Source of the DNA: Anaerolineae bacterium
GTDB lineage: Bacteria > Chloroflexota > Anaerolineae > Promineifilales > Promineifilaceae
Assembly (NCBI GenBank): GCA_023382655.1
Contig: JAHDWK010000003.1
Coordinates: forward strand, 1 to 64,000
Length of the DNA stretch: 64,000 bases
Reading direction: 5' to 3'
Part shown: in pieces, positions 8,779 through 17,348 of the stretch
How the letters are laid out: each line of letters starts with the position of its first letter
Position numbering within the stretch: the first letter of the stretch is position 1
The notes under the pieces: generated by a model
Seen by the model: only the letters and a program-made list of their open reading frames with translations
Told to the model about the DNA's origin: nothing
Databases searched by the model: none
Program-made: the position numbers and the translations under genes

Positions 8779-9372
8779 ATGGACGAAGCATCGCTCATCG
8801 AGCAGGCAAAAAAAGGGGATGTCACCGCCTATAACCGACTGGTGCTGCATCATCAGCAGGCGGTATATAACGTTGCCTACCGCATCATGGGCGAGCCACA
8901 GGCAGCCGAAGATGTGGCCCAGGAAACATTTATGGCCGCATACAAGGCGCTGCACAGCTTTCGGGAGGGCAGTTTGAAGGCGTGGCTGCTGCGCATTGCC
9001 ACTAACCGCTGTTATGATGAACTACGCAAATTTCAGCGCCGCCCCCAGTCATCGCTGGATGATCTGACGGAGGAGAATGAGTCTTTTGCCTTTCTGCGTG
9101 ACCCGCAGTTAGGGCCGGAGGAGCAACAACAGCAGTTAGAATTGGTGCGCGCCATTGAGCGTTGTTTACAGGGATTACCGGCCGATCAGCGGGCCACGGC
9201 CGTTCTCTGCGATGTAGAAGGCTATGATTACGAGGAAATTGCCCGCATCACGCGCGTCTCACTGGGCACGGTCAAATCCCGGCTCAGCCGCGCCCGCAGT
9301 AAACTGCGTGACTGCCTGCAAGGCGTACCGGAACTTTTACCGGCAGCGTATCGTTTACAAGGTGAATCTTGA
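8779..9372 (+). CDS. ECF-type RNA polymerase sigma factor
   Basis: A 197-residue sigma factor of the extracytoplasmic-function class. Region 2 is seen as YNRLVLHHQQAVYNVAYRIMGEPQAAEDVAQETFMAAYKAL (residues about 18-58) and WLLRIATNRCYDELRK; region 4 as LPADQRATAVLCDVEGYDYEEIARITRVSLGTVKSRLSRARSKLR (about 134-178) with the helix-turn-helix. Region 3 is missing, as expected. It directs RNA polymerase to a stress or envelope regulon. The next gene is a membrane-anchored anti-sigma candidate, so the two probably act as a signalling pair. Spacing between them is filled with a heptad inverted repeat. Confidence 0.93.
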   Translation: MDEASLIEQAKKGDVTAYNRLVLHHQQAVYNVAYRIMGEPQAAEDVAQETFMAAYKALHSFREGSLKAWLLRIATNRCYDELRKFQRRPQSSLDDLTEENESFAFLRDPQLGPEEQQQQLELVRAIERCLQGLPADQRATAVLCDVEGYDYEEIARITRVSLGTVKSRLSRARSKLRDCLQGVPELLPAAYRLQGES

Positions 9373-9382
9373 ATGGGCACTT

Positions 9383-9433
9383 GTCATTGGTCATTCGTCA
9401 TTAGTCTTGAGCCAATGACGAATGACCAATGAC
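9383..9433. repeat. Heptad inverted repeat (GTCATTN type)
   Basis: GTCATTG, GTCATTC, GTCATTA on the left are mirrored exactly by AATGACGAATGACCAATGAC on the right. The ATG of the downstream anti-sigma gene (9429) lies in the last inverted unit CAATGAC. The unit sequence differs from most other arrays in the window but the 7-base period is the same. Confidence 0.85.
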
Positions 9434-10397
9434 AAAACAACAAATCATGTTTGACTTTATGCGGAACTGGACGAAATCGGCGGCAGCCAGACAACAGGAG
9501 GCAGTAAGCGCCTACCTGGATAATGCGCTAACGCCGGCCGAACGCCAATATTTTGAGCAGCAGATGGCGCAAGACCCTGCCTTACAGGCAGAAGTGGAGC
9601 AGCAGCGGCAGACGCGGGCTTTGCTGCGCCAGTTACCGCCGCGCCAGGTGCCGCGCAACTTTACGCTCGACCCGGCATTATACGGCCGTCCTGCCCGCCA
9701 ACCTCTCATCACCTATTATCCCACTTTACGCGCCGCCACGGTGTTAACGGCCGTTCTCTTCTTCTTTGTCATCGGTCTGAATCTGTTTATGGGTGGTTCG
9801 GCCACCATGGCCCCGGCAGCCGATATGGCCGTGTCGCAGCTTGCCAGCGAAGCGACCAGCGCCGCGCCAGCCCCCAACATGGCCGAATCAGCGCCGTTAG
9901 CTGAAGAGGAAACGTCAGAAGATATGGCGTTTGAGGGTGCGTCAGTGACAGTACCAGGCTTCACTGAAGATACGGCGACAGAAGAGGAAGCGATGGCTGA
10001 GGAGCCAATGGCCGAAGCGCCAGCAGCCGGAGAAGCGGCGGCGCCTTTGGGTACACCCACACCGGCGGCGACCCTGGCCCCGGCGGCGCAAACAGCGCCA
10101 CTGCCTACAGCCACCGTCTCCGATTTGCCACGTCCCGCAGCCACCGAGGTGGTAGCGGAACGGGCCGTCACAGTGGAAATGCCCGTCCCCCCGCCAGCGC
10201 CACCGGATACGGACACGGCCGTGACCAACATCGAACCGCCCCTGGAAACGGTGGATACGCTTACCCAGCCGCAGGAAACACCCACGCCAACACCAGCCCC
10301 ATCCATTGACCTTCTGGCTATTGCCCCCATTGGTCTGCTTGTGCTGTTGGCGCTGTTGAGCGTTCTCACCCTGTATGCACGACGCAAATTACCCTAA
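9429..10397 (+). CDS. Anti-sigma factor, single-pass membrane protein
   Basis: A 322-residue protein. The N-terminal 70 residues have the zf-HC2-like anti-sigma layout (QQEAVSAYLDNALTPAERQYFEQQMAQDPALQAEVEQQRQTRALL) without the zinc-binding His/Cys set. A membrane helix follows at about 105-125, then a long Ala/Pro/Thr/Glu-rich extracytoplasmic region, and a second hydrophobic stretch at the C-terminus (about 295-317) followed by basic residues. It most likely holds the sigma factor encoded just upstream at the membrane. The start may be ATG 9429, which lies in the repeat and has no ribosome binding site, or ATG 9447. The low-complexity region inflates an antisense open frame that is not a gene. 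Confidence 0.8.
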   Translation: MTKQQIMFDFMRNWTKSAAARQQEAVSAYLDNALTPAERQYFEQQMAQDPALQAEVEQQRQTRALLRQLPPRQVPRNFTLDPALYGRPARQPLITYYPTLRAATVLTAVLFFFVIGLNLFMGGSATMAPAADMAVSQLASEATSAAPAPNMAESAPLAEEETSEDMAFEGASVTVPGFTEDTATEEEAMAEEPMAEAPAAGEAAAPLGTPTPAATLAPAAQTAPLPTATVSDLPRPAATEVVAERAVTVEMPVPPPAPPDTDTAVTNIEPPLETVDTLTQPQETPTPTPAPSIDLLAIAPIGLLVLLALLSVLTLYARRKLP

Positions 10398-10410
10398 AAG
10401 GAAATAACCG

Positions 10411-10851
10411 ATGAAAACAGACCTTTCACCTACCCAAGACGAGAAACTGATGAGCGCCCTGGCCAACGCCGTTATCATCCTGCCCATGTGGGGCATTATT
10501 GCTTCGGCTCTTATCTGGATTACGCAACGCGAGAAATCGGCTTATGTGCGCGATCAGGCATTGCAGGCCCTTAGCTGGCAGGTGACGCAGGTGGGCGCTA
10601 TGTTTTTGGGAATGGCTTGTTATTTTGTCAGCTTTTTTGCCATGTTTGGCACAATGTTTGCCGCCGAGGGACAAGAGATGGTCGGGCCACCGCCATTCTT
10701 TTTCCTGCCTTTTTGCGCGATGGGCTTTATTTTTCTGGCGATGTTTGGCTTCATTGTGGTAGGGTTGTACGCTGCCTTCCGCAACCTGCAAGGACATGTT
10801 TTTACGTATCCGCTGGTGGGTGTCCGGGCACGTGCCTACATCAACAAATGA
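10411..10851 (+). CDS. DUF4870-like membrane protein
   Basis: A 146-residue protein with three or four membrane helices. The N-terminal MSALANAVIILPMWGIIASALIWITQREKSAYVRDQALQALSWQVT has the DUF4870/Tic20-like pattern in which a conserved Arg-x-x-x-Ala-Leu/Gln segment follows the second helix. Function is unknown for the family. It starts 13 bases after the anti-sigma gene with AAAGGAAA as ribosome binding site, so it is probably in the sigma operon. Confidence 0.75.
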   Translation: MKTDLSPTQDEKLMSALANAVIILPMWGIIASALIWITQREKSAYVRDQALQALSWQVTQVGAMFLGMACYFVSFFAMFGTMFAAEGQEMVGPPPFFFLPFCAMGFIFLAMFGFIVVGLYAAFRNLQGHVFTYPLVGVRARAYINK

Positions 10852-10856
10852 GCCAC

Positions 10857-10884
10857 GTAGGGCGATTTTACAAAATCGCCTTAC
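10857..10884. repeat. Hairpin between convergent genes (GTAGGGC family)
   Basis: GTAGGGCGATTTT and AAAATCGCCTTAC form a 13-bp stem with one G-T pair and a two-base loop. It sits exactly between the stops of the DUF4870 gene and the minus-strand gmd gene and could terminate transcription from both sides. Related words occur in the hairpins at 29535 and 31635. Confidence 0.7.
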
Positions 10885-11891
10885 TATCCTCGAAATAGCG
10901 CCAAATCAGCTTCCACCATCAATTGTACCAATTCGGCAAACGAGGTGCGCGGCTGCCAGCCCAAATCTTGTTTGGCCTGGGTGTAATCCCCCTTCAGCAC
11001 CGTAATCTCGGTGGGACGCAGCAGCGCCTCGTCGGCGGCCACATGTTCCTCCCAATCCAGCCCGGCGGTGGCAAAGGCCACCTGGCACAAATCACGCACA
11101 GAATAAGATGTGTTGGTGCCAATGACGTAATCTTTGGCGGTCTCATTTTGCAGCATCAGCCACATCGCTTCCACATACTCTTTGGCGTAGCCCCAGTCGC
11201 GGCGGGCGTCCAGGTAGCCGAGTTTGAGTTTACCATCCGGGGTGACGAGCGGCCGTCCCAATTCATCCAGCGGTGGGTGAGCCACCTTGTTTTTAATGCA
11301 GGCGACGGCAGCGGTGACTTTGCGGGTGACAAAGTGCAGGCTGCGGCGTGGGCTTTCGTGGTTAAACAAGATGCCGCCACAGGCAAACAGGCCATAACTT
11401 TCCCGATAGCAGCGAGTCATCATGTGCGCATACGCTTTGGCAATGCCATACGGGTTGTTGGCGTCAAAGGGGGTTTGTTCGGTGGCCGATTCGGCCTGCA
11501 CGTTGCCGAAAATTTCGCGGCTGGTGGCCTGATAGACGCGGGCCTGGGGCGCATGAACGCGCACCGCTTCCATGACACGCACCACCCCCAGCGCCGTAAT
11601 CTCACCGGTGTACAGCGGGTGTGACCAGCTATCGCCAGGTACCGATTGGGCAGCGATGTTGTACACCTCGTCGGGCCGGTAATGGCGCACCAACCGGCTG
11701 ATGCTTTCCTGGTCGAGCAAGTCGGCGGCTTCGATGTGGATACGGCCGTACAAATGCCGGATATTCGGTTTGTCCACCGTCGTGCTGCGGCGAATGGTGC
11801 CGACGACAGTGTATTCTTTTTCCAGAAGCAGGTCGGCCAGATACGAGCCATCCTGCGCAGAAACGCCAATGATTAACGCTGTTTTGGGCAT
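10884..11891 (-). CDS. gmd: GDP-mannose 4,6-dehydratase
   Basis: A 335-residue short-chain dehydrogenase/reductase of the GDP-mannose 4,6-dehydratase family, which makes GDP-4-keto-6-deoxymannose, the precursor of GDP-fucose, GDP-rhamnose and GDP-perosamine. Seen: the nucleotide-binding start ALIIGVSAQDGSYLAD (Ala in place of the usual second Gly), the RRSTTVDKPNIRHLYG GDP-mannose loop, AAQSVPGDSW, YQATSREIFGN with the catalytic Ser and Glu, and Y-x-x-x-K in NNPYGIAKAYAH. FNHESPRR is also typical. Start ATG 11891 has AAGGAG ahead. It is isolated from the sugar-transfer genes at 1-6 kb but may feed them. Confidence 0.92.
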   Translation of the reverse strand: MPKTALIIGVSAQDGSYLADLLLEKEYTVVGTIRRSTTVDKPNIRHLYGRIHIEAADLLDQESISRLVRHYRPDEVYNIAAQSVPGDSWSHPLYTGEITALGVVRVMEAVRVHAPQARVYQATSREIFGNVQAESATEQTPFDANNPYGIAKAYAHMMTRCYRESYGLFACGGILFNHESPRRSLHFVTRKVTAAVACIKNKVAHPPLDELGRPLVTPDGKLKLGYLDARRDWGYAKEYVEAMWLMLQNETAKDYVIGTNTSYSVRDLCQVAFATAGLDWEEHVAADEALLRPTEITVLKGDYTQAKQDLGWQPRTSFAELVQLMVEADLALFRG

Positions 11892-12049
11892 GTGAAACTC
11901 CTTATTTCAACACAAACTTGTACTGAGCTTTGCCGAAGTAGGTGCAAAGATGTGAAGGGTGCAAAGAAGAAGAAAAGGTTGGGGGATAATAGCGGAAATA
12001 AATGGGGAAATTGGACGGCCGTGCTACGCCTGCCCCCTGTTTTGTAGAC

Positions 12050-12112
12050 GTAATCCGTAATCCGAAGCCCGTAATCCGACGTCCGTTCACGGATTACGGG
12101 TTACGGATTACG
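12050..12112. repeat. Heptad inverted-repeat array, nine units in phase
   Basis: The units GTAATCC, GTAATCC, GAAGCCC, GTAATCC, GACGTCC, GTTCACG, GATTACG, GGTTACG, GATTACG follow one another without a slip. The right half is the inverse of the left. The last unit contains the stop codon (TTA at 12108-12110) of the minus-strand gene beginning at 12572. The rest of the 11892-12049 spacer contains one ACGGCCGT and no gene. Confidence 0.9.
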
Positions 12113-12572
12113 GCTCGGTCGTCGGTAGCTCAATAAGGGCCATGAGCGCCTGAAAAGCGGCGGCGCGGTCTTCTTGTTGGCGAGCCTGGTTGAACCGTTC
12201 CACGTTTTTCAGGCGGCTGGGGGTAGGTGGCTCGTTGGTGAGCCAGCGGTGATTTTTCAAGATGCGGGTCATGGTGTCATCAATCACGTCAAAGGTGAGC
12301 GGTTGGCCGATGGAGCCGATGAGGTCATTGATACCTTGCATGATCAGTTTAACGGCCGTTGCATCTTTTTCCAGCTTCGGTTCTGCCTCTTCGTCCGGCA
12401 GGTCGGCCGTAGCGATAGCGGCCATTTTGATGTGCGCCAACCCCCAATTGAGCAGGGGAGTGGCCTGGTCATCATCCAAATTACTGCGCAGGCTGCTGTC
12501 TTCCATCAACAGCTCTGCCCACTGCCGCGCCCGCCGCCGGGCTACCCGGCGTCCACCTGGTTGTTCGTCCAT
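12108..12572 (-). CDS. Hypothetical soluble helical protein
   Basis: A 154-residue, charged, probably all-helical protein with no motif I recognise (RRARQWAELLMEDSSLRSNLDDDQATPLLNWGL...). Composition and codon use match neighbouring real genes, and the start ATG 12572 follows AGGAACACAAT. Its stop lies inside a heptad array. It is 84 bases downstream of the cyclic-nucleotide-binding gene on the same strand, separated by another array, so the two may be co-transcribed. Confidence 0.6.
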   Translation of the reverse strand: MDEQPGGRRVARRRARQWAELLMEDSSLRSNLDDDQATPLLNWGLAHIKMAAIATADLPDEEAEPKLEKDATAVKLIMQGINDLIGSIGQPLTFDVIDDTMTRILKNHRWLTNEPPTPSRLKNVERFNQARQQEDRAAAFQALMALIELPTTEP

Positions 12573-12591
12573 ATTGTGTTCCTGTTTGTTT

Positions 12592-12661
12592 GTAACCCGT
12601 AATCCGTTATCCGTAATCCGAAGTCCGATTACGGATAACGCATTAGGGATAACGGATTACC
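12592..12661. repeat. Heptad inverted-repeat array, ten units in phase
   Basis: Ten consecutive 7-base units run GTAACCC, GTAATCC, GTTATCC, GTAATCC, GAAGTCC, GATTACG, GATAACG, CATTAGG, GATAACG, GATTAC. The right half mirrors the left. The stop codon of the minus-strand cyclic-nucleotide-binding gene (12657-12659) lies in the last unit. Confidence 0.9.
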
Positions 12662-13136
12662 TCTTCAATTTATCCAGCGCGCCACGCAATTGGCGCACTT
12701 CTTTGCTCAGCCGGTTCATGGCATCAATCGTTTCGTCCAGATGGTAGATCACTTCCGTCAGCAAGCCAATGGCTAACTGCGGTTCTTGTTCCACAAAGGG
12801 CCAGAATTCGTCGTGTTTGAATTGCACGGCTTTCACGGTGGTTACGGCCGTACAGTTGGCATTACGCGGTGACTGGGAAACCATCGCCAGTTCCCCCAAT
12901 ATGCTACGTGGCCCACGCTCACCCACTTTGCTCACACCTTCAATTTCAATGGCGACACGGCCGTCTACCAACACATACAAATAGTCAGTCAGTGCATCCT
13001 GGCGAATGAGCACGTCCCCTACCTGGAATGTGACCTCTTTGCCCGTATCCGCTATCTCTTGCAGCCGCACCTCAGGTACGTGAGCAAACAGGGGCGTCTT
13101 TTTCAAAAAAGCTATCGTTTCCGCAGACAAAGTCAT
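12657..13136 (-). CDS. Cyclic nucleotide-binding domain protein
   Basis: A 159-residue protein consisting of a cNMP-binding beta-barrel: LFAHVPEVRLQEIADTGKEVTFQVGDVLIRQDALTDYLYVLVDGRVAIEIEGV, then GERGPRSILGELAMVSQSPRNANCTAVT (residues about 75-103), the phosphate-binding cassette G-E-L-A...R-x-A. There is no DNA-binding helix-turn-helix as in CRP, only a helical tail, so it is likely a sensor acting through a partner. Upstream on the minus strand a TATAAT (13170-13175 on +) and an AGAGGA site precede the ATG. The 13137-13431 spacer otherwise holds one ACGGCCGT and some GGTGACA direct repeats. Confidence 0.85.
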   Translation of the reverse strand: MTLSAETIAFLKKTPLFAHVPEVRLQEIADTGKEVTFQVGDVLIRQDALTDYLYVLVDGRVAIEIEGVSKVGERGPRSILGELAMVSQSPRNANCTAVTTVKAVQFKHDEFWPFVEQEPQLAIGLLTEVIYHLDETIDAMNRLSKEVRQLRGALDKLKR

Positions 13137-13431
13137 TATTTACATCCTCTGCCATATCTCTTGGCATGGATTATAACGCTGATCACATCATTCTGGCAGC
13201 CGTCGCCAGAAAGCAAGTAGTAAAGTTTATGCATCTGTTCACTTGCTTTGCCAATAGACACGGCCGTGAAAATCACCGCCAAGCTGTGACAGATAGCACC
13301 TCAAATCTCCGCCAAAGGTAACTGGTTTGCCCGTTTCTGCCTGCCTACACTTGACAAGGTGATAGGGTGACAGGTGACATTCTTACTGGCAACCTGCCAC
13401 CGGCAACTTGCAAGCAAAAGAGGATACAGGT

Positions 13432-14529
13432 ATGAAAACAAAACGGGTATTGGCCGGTCTGGTACTGGCGCTGGCTTTAATGGGCTGCCAGCAGCAGCGT
13501 GACGCTTACCAATCTTTACAGGTGGTGATAGCAAACACGGTAGCGCCCGATGGGCCGGGCGTAGTGCTGCTGGTGGAGGGGCCGGGCGTCGGCCAGCAGA
13601 TTTTTGCGCGGGGGCTGGCCGACCGGGAAAAGGGCCACCCGGTGCGCACCGTCAGCCATTTTCGCATTGGTGGGTTGACCAAGCCGTTTATCAGCACCCT
13701 GGTACTGCAAATGGTAACGGAGGGCAAATTGAGCCTGGATGATACAATGGCGCAGCGACTGCCAGACACGGCCGTGCTCTTCCCCCACAGCGCCCAAATC
13801 ACCATCCGCCACCTGCTGAATATGACCAGCGGCATCCCCGATTACCGCGACAACCCCGCCTTTTGGGAAGTGGTACGCGCTCAGGAAAAACGGGGCTGGC
13901 AGCCGGAAGAGTTGTTGCCTTATGCTGCCGAATTGCCGGGTACGGCCGTGCCCGGCGAAACTTTCCACTATTCCAATACCAACTACCTGCTGCTGCAAAT
14001 GATCCTGGCCACGGTGCTAAAAGACCCACTGGCCGAAGAACTGCGCGATCGCATTTGGGACCCGGTGGACATGCCCGATACCTACATCGAGCCGATTGCC
14101 CTGACTTCCGGCGGGCACATTGCCGGATATGCGGACATGGATGGCGATGGTACTGTGGAAAACACGTTGCCCTACGATGATGCGCGGGGCCTGGCCGACC
14201 TGGGCTTCATTTCCAGCGCCATTGACCTGGGTGAATTTGCACCCGCTTTATATGCACGTACACTGCCGGGGGCCGACGGCCGTGCCCAAACCCTGGCTAC
14301 CATCCCCACCGGTAATGGCGACGACGAATACGGCCTGGGCATCATGCGCCGTCCCTCCGCCTGGGGCGATATGTGGGGCTACGAGAGTACCGCCAGCGGC
14401 TATAGCCACCAGATGTGGTATCTGCCCGACCACGAACTGACCGTTGTTGTCTTGATCAGCGGCGAAGAGCCGGAACTGGCGGATGAACTGGTAGAGCAGG
14501 CGCTGACGGCCGTGTTATCAGGCGAGTAG
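13432..14529 (+). CDS. Beta-lactamase-fold (class C/PBP-like) lipoprotein lacking the catalytic serine
   Basis: A 365-residue lipoprotein with lipobox LALMGC (Cys 19). The rest matches the serine beta-lactamase/D-alanyl-D-alanine carboxypeptidase-like family: HFRIGGLTKPFISTLVLQMVTEGKLSLDDTM, HLLNMTSGIPDYRDNPAFWE, HYSNTNYLLLQMILATV, and the C-terminal YSHQMWYLPDHELTVVVLISG. The family active site is Ser-x-x-Lys; here the serine position reads Gly (GGLTK). The Tyr-x-Asn motif is kept. The third motif (usually His-x-Gly) is degraded to YSHQM. It is therefore probably a non-catalytic peptidoglycan- or ligand-binding relative. I chose ATG 13432 over an earlier TTG because it gives a clean signal peptide and has AGAGGA upstream. 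Confidence 0.8.
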   Translation: MKTKRVLAGLVLALALMGCQQQRDAYQSLQVVIANTVAPDGPGVVLLVEGPGVGQQIFARGLADREKGHPVRTVSHFRIGGLTKPFISTLVLQMVTEGKLSLDDTMAQRLPDTAVLFPHSAQITIRHLLNMTSGIPDYRDNPAFWEVVRAQEKRGWQPEELLPYAAELPGTAVPGETFHYSNTNYLLLQMILATVLKDPLAEELRDRIWDPVDMPDTYIEPIALTSGGHIAGYADMDGDGTVENTLPYDDARGLADLGFISSAIDLGEFAPALYARTLPGADGRAQTLATIPTGNGDDEYGLGIMRRPSAWGDMWGYESTASGYSHQMWYLPDHELTVVVLISGEEPELADELVEQALTAVLSGE

Positions 14530-14536
14530 CGGGTGG

Positions 14537-15901
14537 CTACTCCCCAAACCGATCCTCGCTGCGGGCGCGGAAGAAGAGGCGGATGGGTGCACCCGTGAAC
14601 GGCCACCGCTCTCGCAGCTGGTTTTCCAGGAAACGTTTGTAGCTGAAATTGATCCAATCTGGCTTATTCACAAAAAAGATAAAGGTGGGCGGCGCGGTTT
14701 CCGCCTGGGTGGCATAGAAAAATTTCACCCGTATGCCTCCCTTTTGCGGCGGTGGATGCAGGGTAGTGGCCTCCCGCATAAATGTATTCAGGGCACTGGT
14801 TTGCACTCGCTGGTGGCGGGCGGCATTCACCTCTAGTACCGTCGGCAAAATTTTGTTCACCCGCTGCCCCGTCAGCGCCGAGATAAAGATCATGGGCACA
14901 TAAGGCAAAAAGTTTAATTCGTAGCGCAGTTTTTGCTCCACCTCATGCAGCGTGTGGGTATCCTTTTCCACAGCATCCCACTTATTCACCAGCACAATGA
15001 TGCCCGCCTCCTCCTCCGTCAACATCCCGGCAATGTGGGCATCCTGAGCCGTAATCCCTTCTTCGGCGTCCACCAGCAGCAGGGCCACATCGGCCCGGTT
15101 GAGCGCCTTCACCGAGCGCAGGACGCTGTATTTTTCCACGCCCGGTTCAATTTTGCCGCGTCGCCGGATGCCGGCCGTATCTATCAATGTAAACTCCTGA
15201 CCGTGCCAGCGCAGTTTGGTATCTATGGCGTCGCGCGTCGTCCCGGCGATGGGACTGACAATGGCCCGCTCTTCACCCAACAGTTTGTTCAGCAAGGTGG
15301 ATTTACCGGCGTTGGGCCGGCCGAGGATGGCAATTTTGATGGATTCGTCTTCTTCGTCGCTCGGTTCGCTGGCGGGAATGGCTTCGACGATGGCGTCGAG
15401 CAAGTCGCCCACGCCCACGCCATGCAGAGCGGAGGTGGCGATCACTTCCCCCAGCGCCAGTTCATAAAATTCCATGGCCTGGTCTTTGAGGTTGATAGAT
15501 TCCAGTTTGTTGGCGGCGATGATGACCGGTTTATCGGTGCGGCGCAGGATGTCGGCAACTTCACGGTCGGCGGCGGTGACACCGGCACGGCCGTCTACCA
15601 CCTGCACAATCACATCCGCATCCTGCATAGCCACCCGCGCCTGCTGACGAATGGCGGGCAGGAATTGTTCCGAATCTTCCGACAGCGGTTCGGTGTGCCA
15701 GCCCTCGGTCACTTCGATGCCGCCGGTATCTACCAGCGAGAAGGCGACGCCGTTCCATTCGCCGTCGGCATAGAGCCGGTCACGGGTGGTACCGGGTACA
15801 TCAGACACAACGGCCAACCGGCGGCCAATGATGCGGTTAAAGAGGGTGGATTTGCCCACATTGGGGCGGCCGACGAGGGCAACTAAGGCTTTTGCTTTCA
15901 T
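14537..15901 (-). CDS. der: Ribosome assembly GTPase Der (EngA)
   Basis: A 454-residue double-GTPase required for 50S ribosome assembly. The first G domain shows GRPNVGKST (residue about 11), PGTTRDR, DTGG and NKLE; the second shows GRPNAGKST (near 196), GTTRDAID, DTAG and NKWD. The C-terminal KH-like domain holds PPTFIFFVNKP and RFLENQLRERWPFTGAPIRLFFR. Length is normal for Der. It is the last gene of a minus-strand operon with cdaA and the YbbR gene. Its start lies 65 bases inside the end of the YbbR reading frame. Confidence 0.96.
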   Translation of the reverse strand: MKAKALVALVGRPNVGKSTLFNRIIGRRLAVVSDVPGTTRDRLYADGEWNGVAFSLVDTGGIEVTEGWHTEPLSEDSEQFLPAIRQQARVAMQDADVIVQVVDGRAGVTAADREVADILRRTDKPVIIAANKLESINLKDQAMEFYELALGEVIATSALHGVGVGDLLDAIVEAIPASEPSDEEDESIKIAILGRPNAGKSTLLNKLLGEERAIVSPIAGTTRDAIDTKLRWHGQEFTLIDTAGIRRRGKIEPGVEKYSVLRSVKALNRADVALLLVDAEEGITAQDAHIAGMLTEEEAGIIVLVNKWDAVEKDTHTLHEVEQKLRYELNFLPYVPMIFISALTGQRVNKILPTVLEVNAARHQRVQTSALNTFMREATTLHPPPQKGGIRVKFFYATQAETAPPTFIFFVNKPDWINFSYKRFLENQLRERWPFTGAPIRLFFRARSEDRFGE

Positions 15902-17348
15902 AAGTGGCTATTGTCCCGGAAATGGGGGTACATTGCCAGATATTGAATAAAACAGACGCAATCCCCAATTCAAGACCAGGTGTAGGGGCGAGGCGACCAG
16001 TATGAAGAGTGTTCTCCCTGGTGAAGGTATTAAGCAGGGGCTTCGCCTCTACGCCCGCCGATTGCAGGGGGGGCACGGCCGTGCTTTCCAGATCAGCGGT
16101 ATCTGTCAGCGGCGCGGTGGGCGTGGGCCGGGTGATGACAACGGTAATCAGTGCCGGCTGCACGGAGCGGATTTCCAGGCCACGATTGGGAATCGAGACG
16201 GTTGGTTCCAATTCATATGTGCCCAAATTAAGACCAAAAACATCCACCGTCACCTCCACTTCCTGCTCCGGCATGGCATCCAATACGGGCAGCGGACCAA
16301 ACAGCACCACCCGCGCCGTTTCTGGCTGCACCAGCGCTTCGCGGTCAGCGGCCAAACCCAACACCTCAATGGGGCGATTAAATATCTTGGTGCTGGAGAA
16401 CGGTTCAATTTCCACCGTCGCCACAATTTCTTGCACTTCGTCCAGGGTAATGCCGGGCGGCAGCGCCAGCGAAACGCGCGTGGAAAATGTTTCCGTCAGG
16501 CCGGTCACGTCAATCGGTTCGGTTTGCACGCGGAAGGGCTGCTCCAACAGCGACGGCCGTCCTGTCAGCAGCACACTCGGCGGATTCACCGATGTGTTGA
16601 GGACCCGGTAGCCCGGCGCCGGTTCACCGACGATGTTGACGCTGATCACCCGGTTGGCAAAGTCCGCCGACTCTTCAATAGGCACCGTCACCGTCACCTG
16701 ATTGTGGCTGAGTTCCAGACTACTCACCCCGGCTATACGCCCTTGTTGGTCATAAAAAACAGGTTGTGGTGATACCACTTTGGTCTGGGTATCCTCATTA
16801 CTCAGGAAAACAGTAACGCGGGCCAGCGCCAACGGGTTCACGTCCGACTCGATGCCTCTCACGGTAATGGAAGCCGGTTCCAACAGCGTCTCCCCGGCCG
16901 TATAACCGCGCGGCACACTGCCGCGCAAATCCAGCGTCACCGGTATTTCTTTGGAGACCAATGGCTCCAGATGAACGCTAATTTGATCAGGGGCCGGTGG
17001 GTCGAGGGTTATTTGATCACTAGCAGCACGCACTTCTACGGTCGCTAACTGCTGTTGGCCGTAGGGCGTCTGGCTTAAGTCTACGGTGGCGGAAAAGTCG
17101 GCCGCTGTCAGGGTATCCGCCACCGAGGCTGGCCCTTGATACACCACCACTACGGCCACATTATTCAGATTGGAGGGTTCAATGATGCGCACATTTTCGG
17201 GTATACCGATAAATTGGACAGGGATTTGTAATGCCTGGCGCAGGATGGGGTCTTCCCCTTGTTGGGCATTCACCCAGATGACCACCGCTAACAGCAAAGA
17301 AAGCAGGAGGGCCATCAGGTCGGCCAGACTGGATTTGAAACGGCTCAT
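15837..17348 (-). CDS. YbbR-domain protein, c-di-AMP cyclase regulator (CdaR-like)
   Basis: A 503-residue protein with an N-terminal membrane helix (residues about 8-28, ending VIWVNAQQ, the classic YbbR start) and several extracytoplasmic YbbR repeats (for example IPVQFIGIPENVRIIEPSNLNNVAVVV, ISVHLEPLVSKEIPVTLDLRG, ISVNIVGEPAPGYRVL). In Firmicutes CdaR binds and modulates the diadenylate cyclase CdaA; here cdaA is directly upstream, with stop and start overlapping by one base (TGATG). The repeats end near residue 430. The last ~70 residues are low-complexity and then overlap the start of der by 65 bases, so the tail may be untranslated surplus caused by an ancestral frameshift. Confidence 0.88.
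   Translation of the reverse strand: MSRFKSSLADLMALLLSLLLAVVIWVNAQQGEDPILRQALQIPVQFIGIPENVRIIEPSNLNNVAVVVVYQGPASVADTLTAADFSATVDLSQTPYGQQQLATVEVRAASDQITLDPPAPDQISVHLEPLVSKEIPVTLDLRGSVPRGYTAGETLLEPASITVRGIESDVNPLALARVTVFLSNEDTQTKVVSPQPVFYDQQGRIAGVSSLELSHNQVTVTVPIEESADFANRVISVNIVGEPAPGYRVLNTSVNPPSVLLTGRPSLLEQPFRVQTEPIDVTGLTETFSTRVSLALPPGITLDEVQEIVATVEIEPFSSTKIFNRPIEVLGLAADREALVQPETARVVLFGPLPVLDAMPEQEVEVTVDVFGLNLGTYELEPTVSIPNRGLEIRSVQPALITVVITRPTPTAPLTDTADLESTAVPPLQSAGVEAKPLLNTFTRENTLHTGRLAPTPGLELGIASVLFNIWQCTPISGTIATYESKSLSCPRRPPQCGQIHPL

Noticed and set aside
9716-10387. 223-codon minus-strand frame
   Set aside because: It is the antisense of the Ala/Pro/Thr-rich part of the anti-sigma gene; low-complexity GC-rich sequence opens the opposite frame.
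14933-15886. 317-codon + strand frame
   Set aside because: Antisense of der, whose GTPase motifs are certain.
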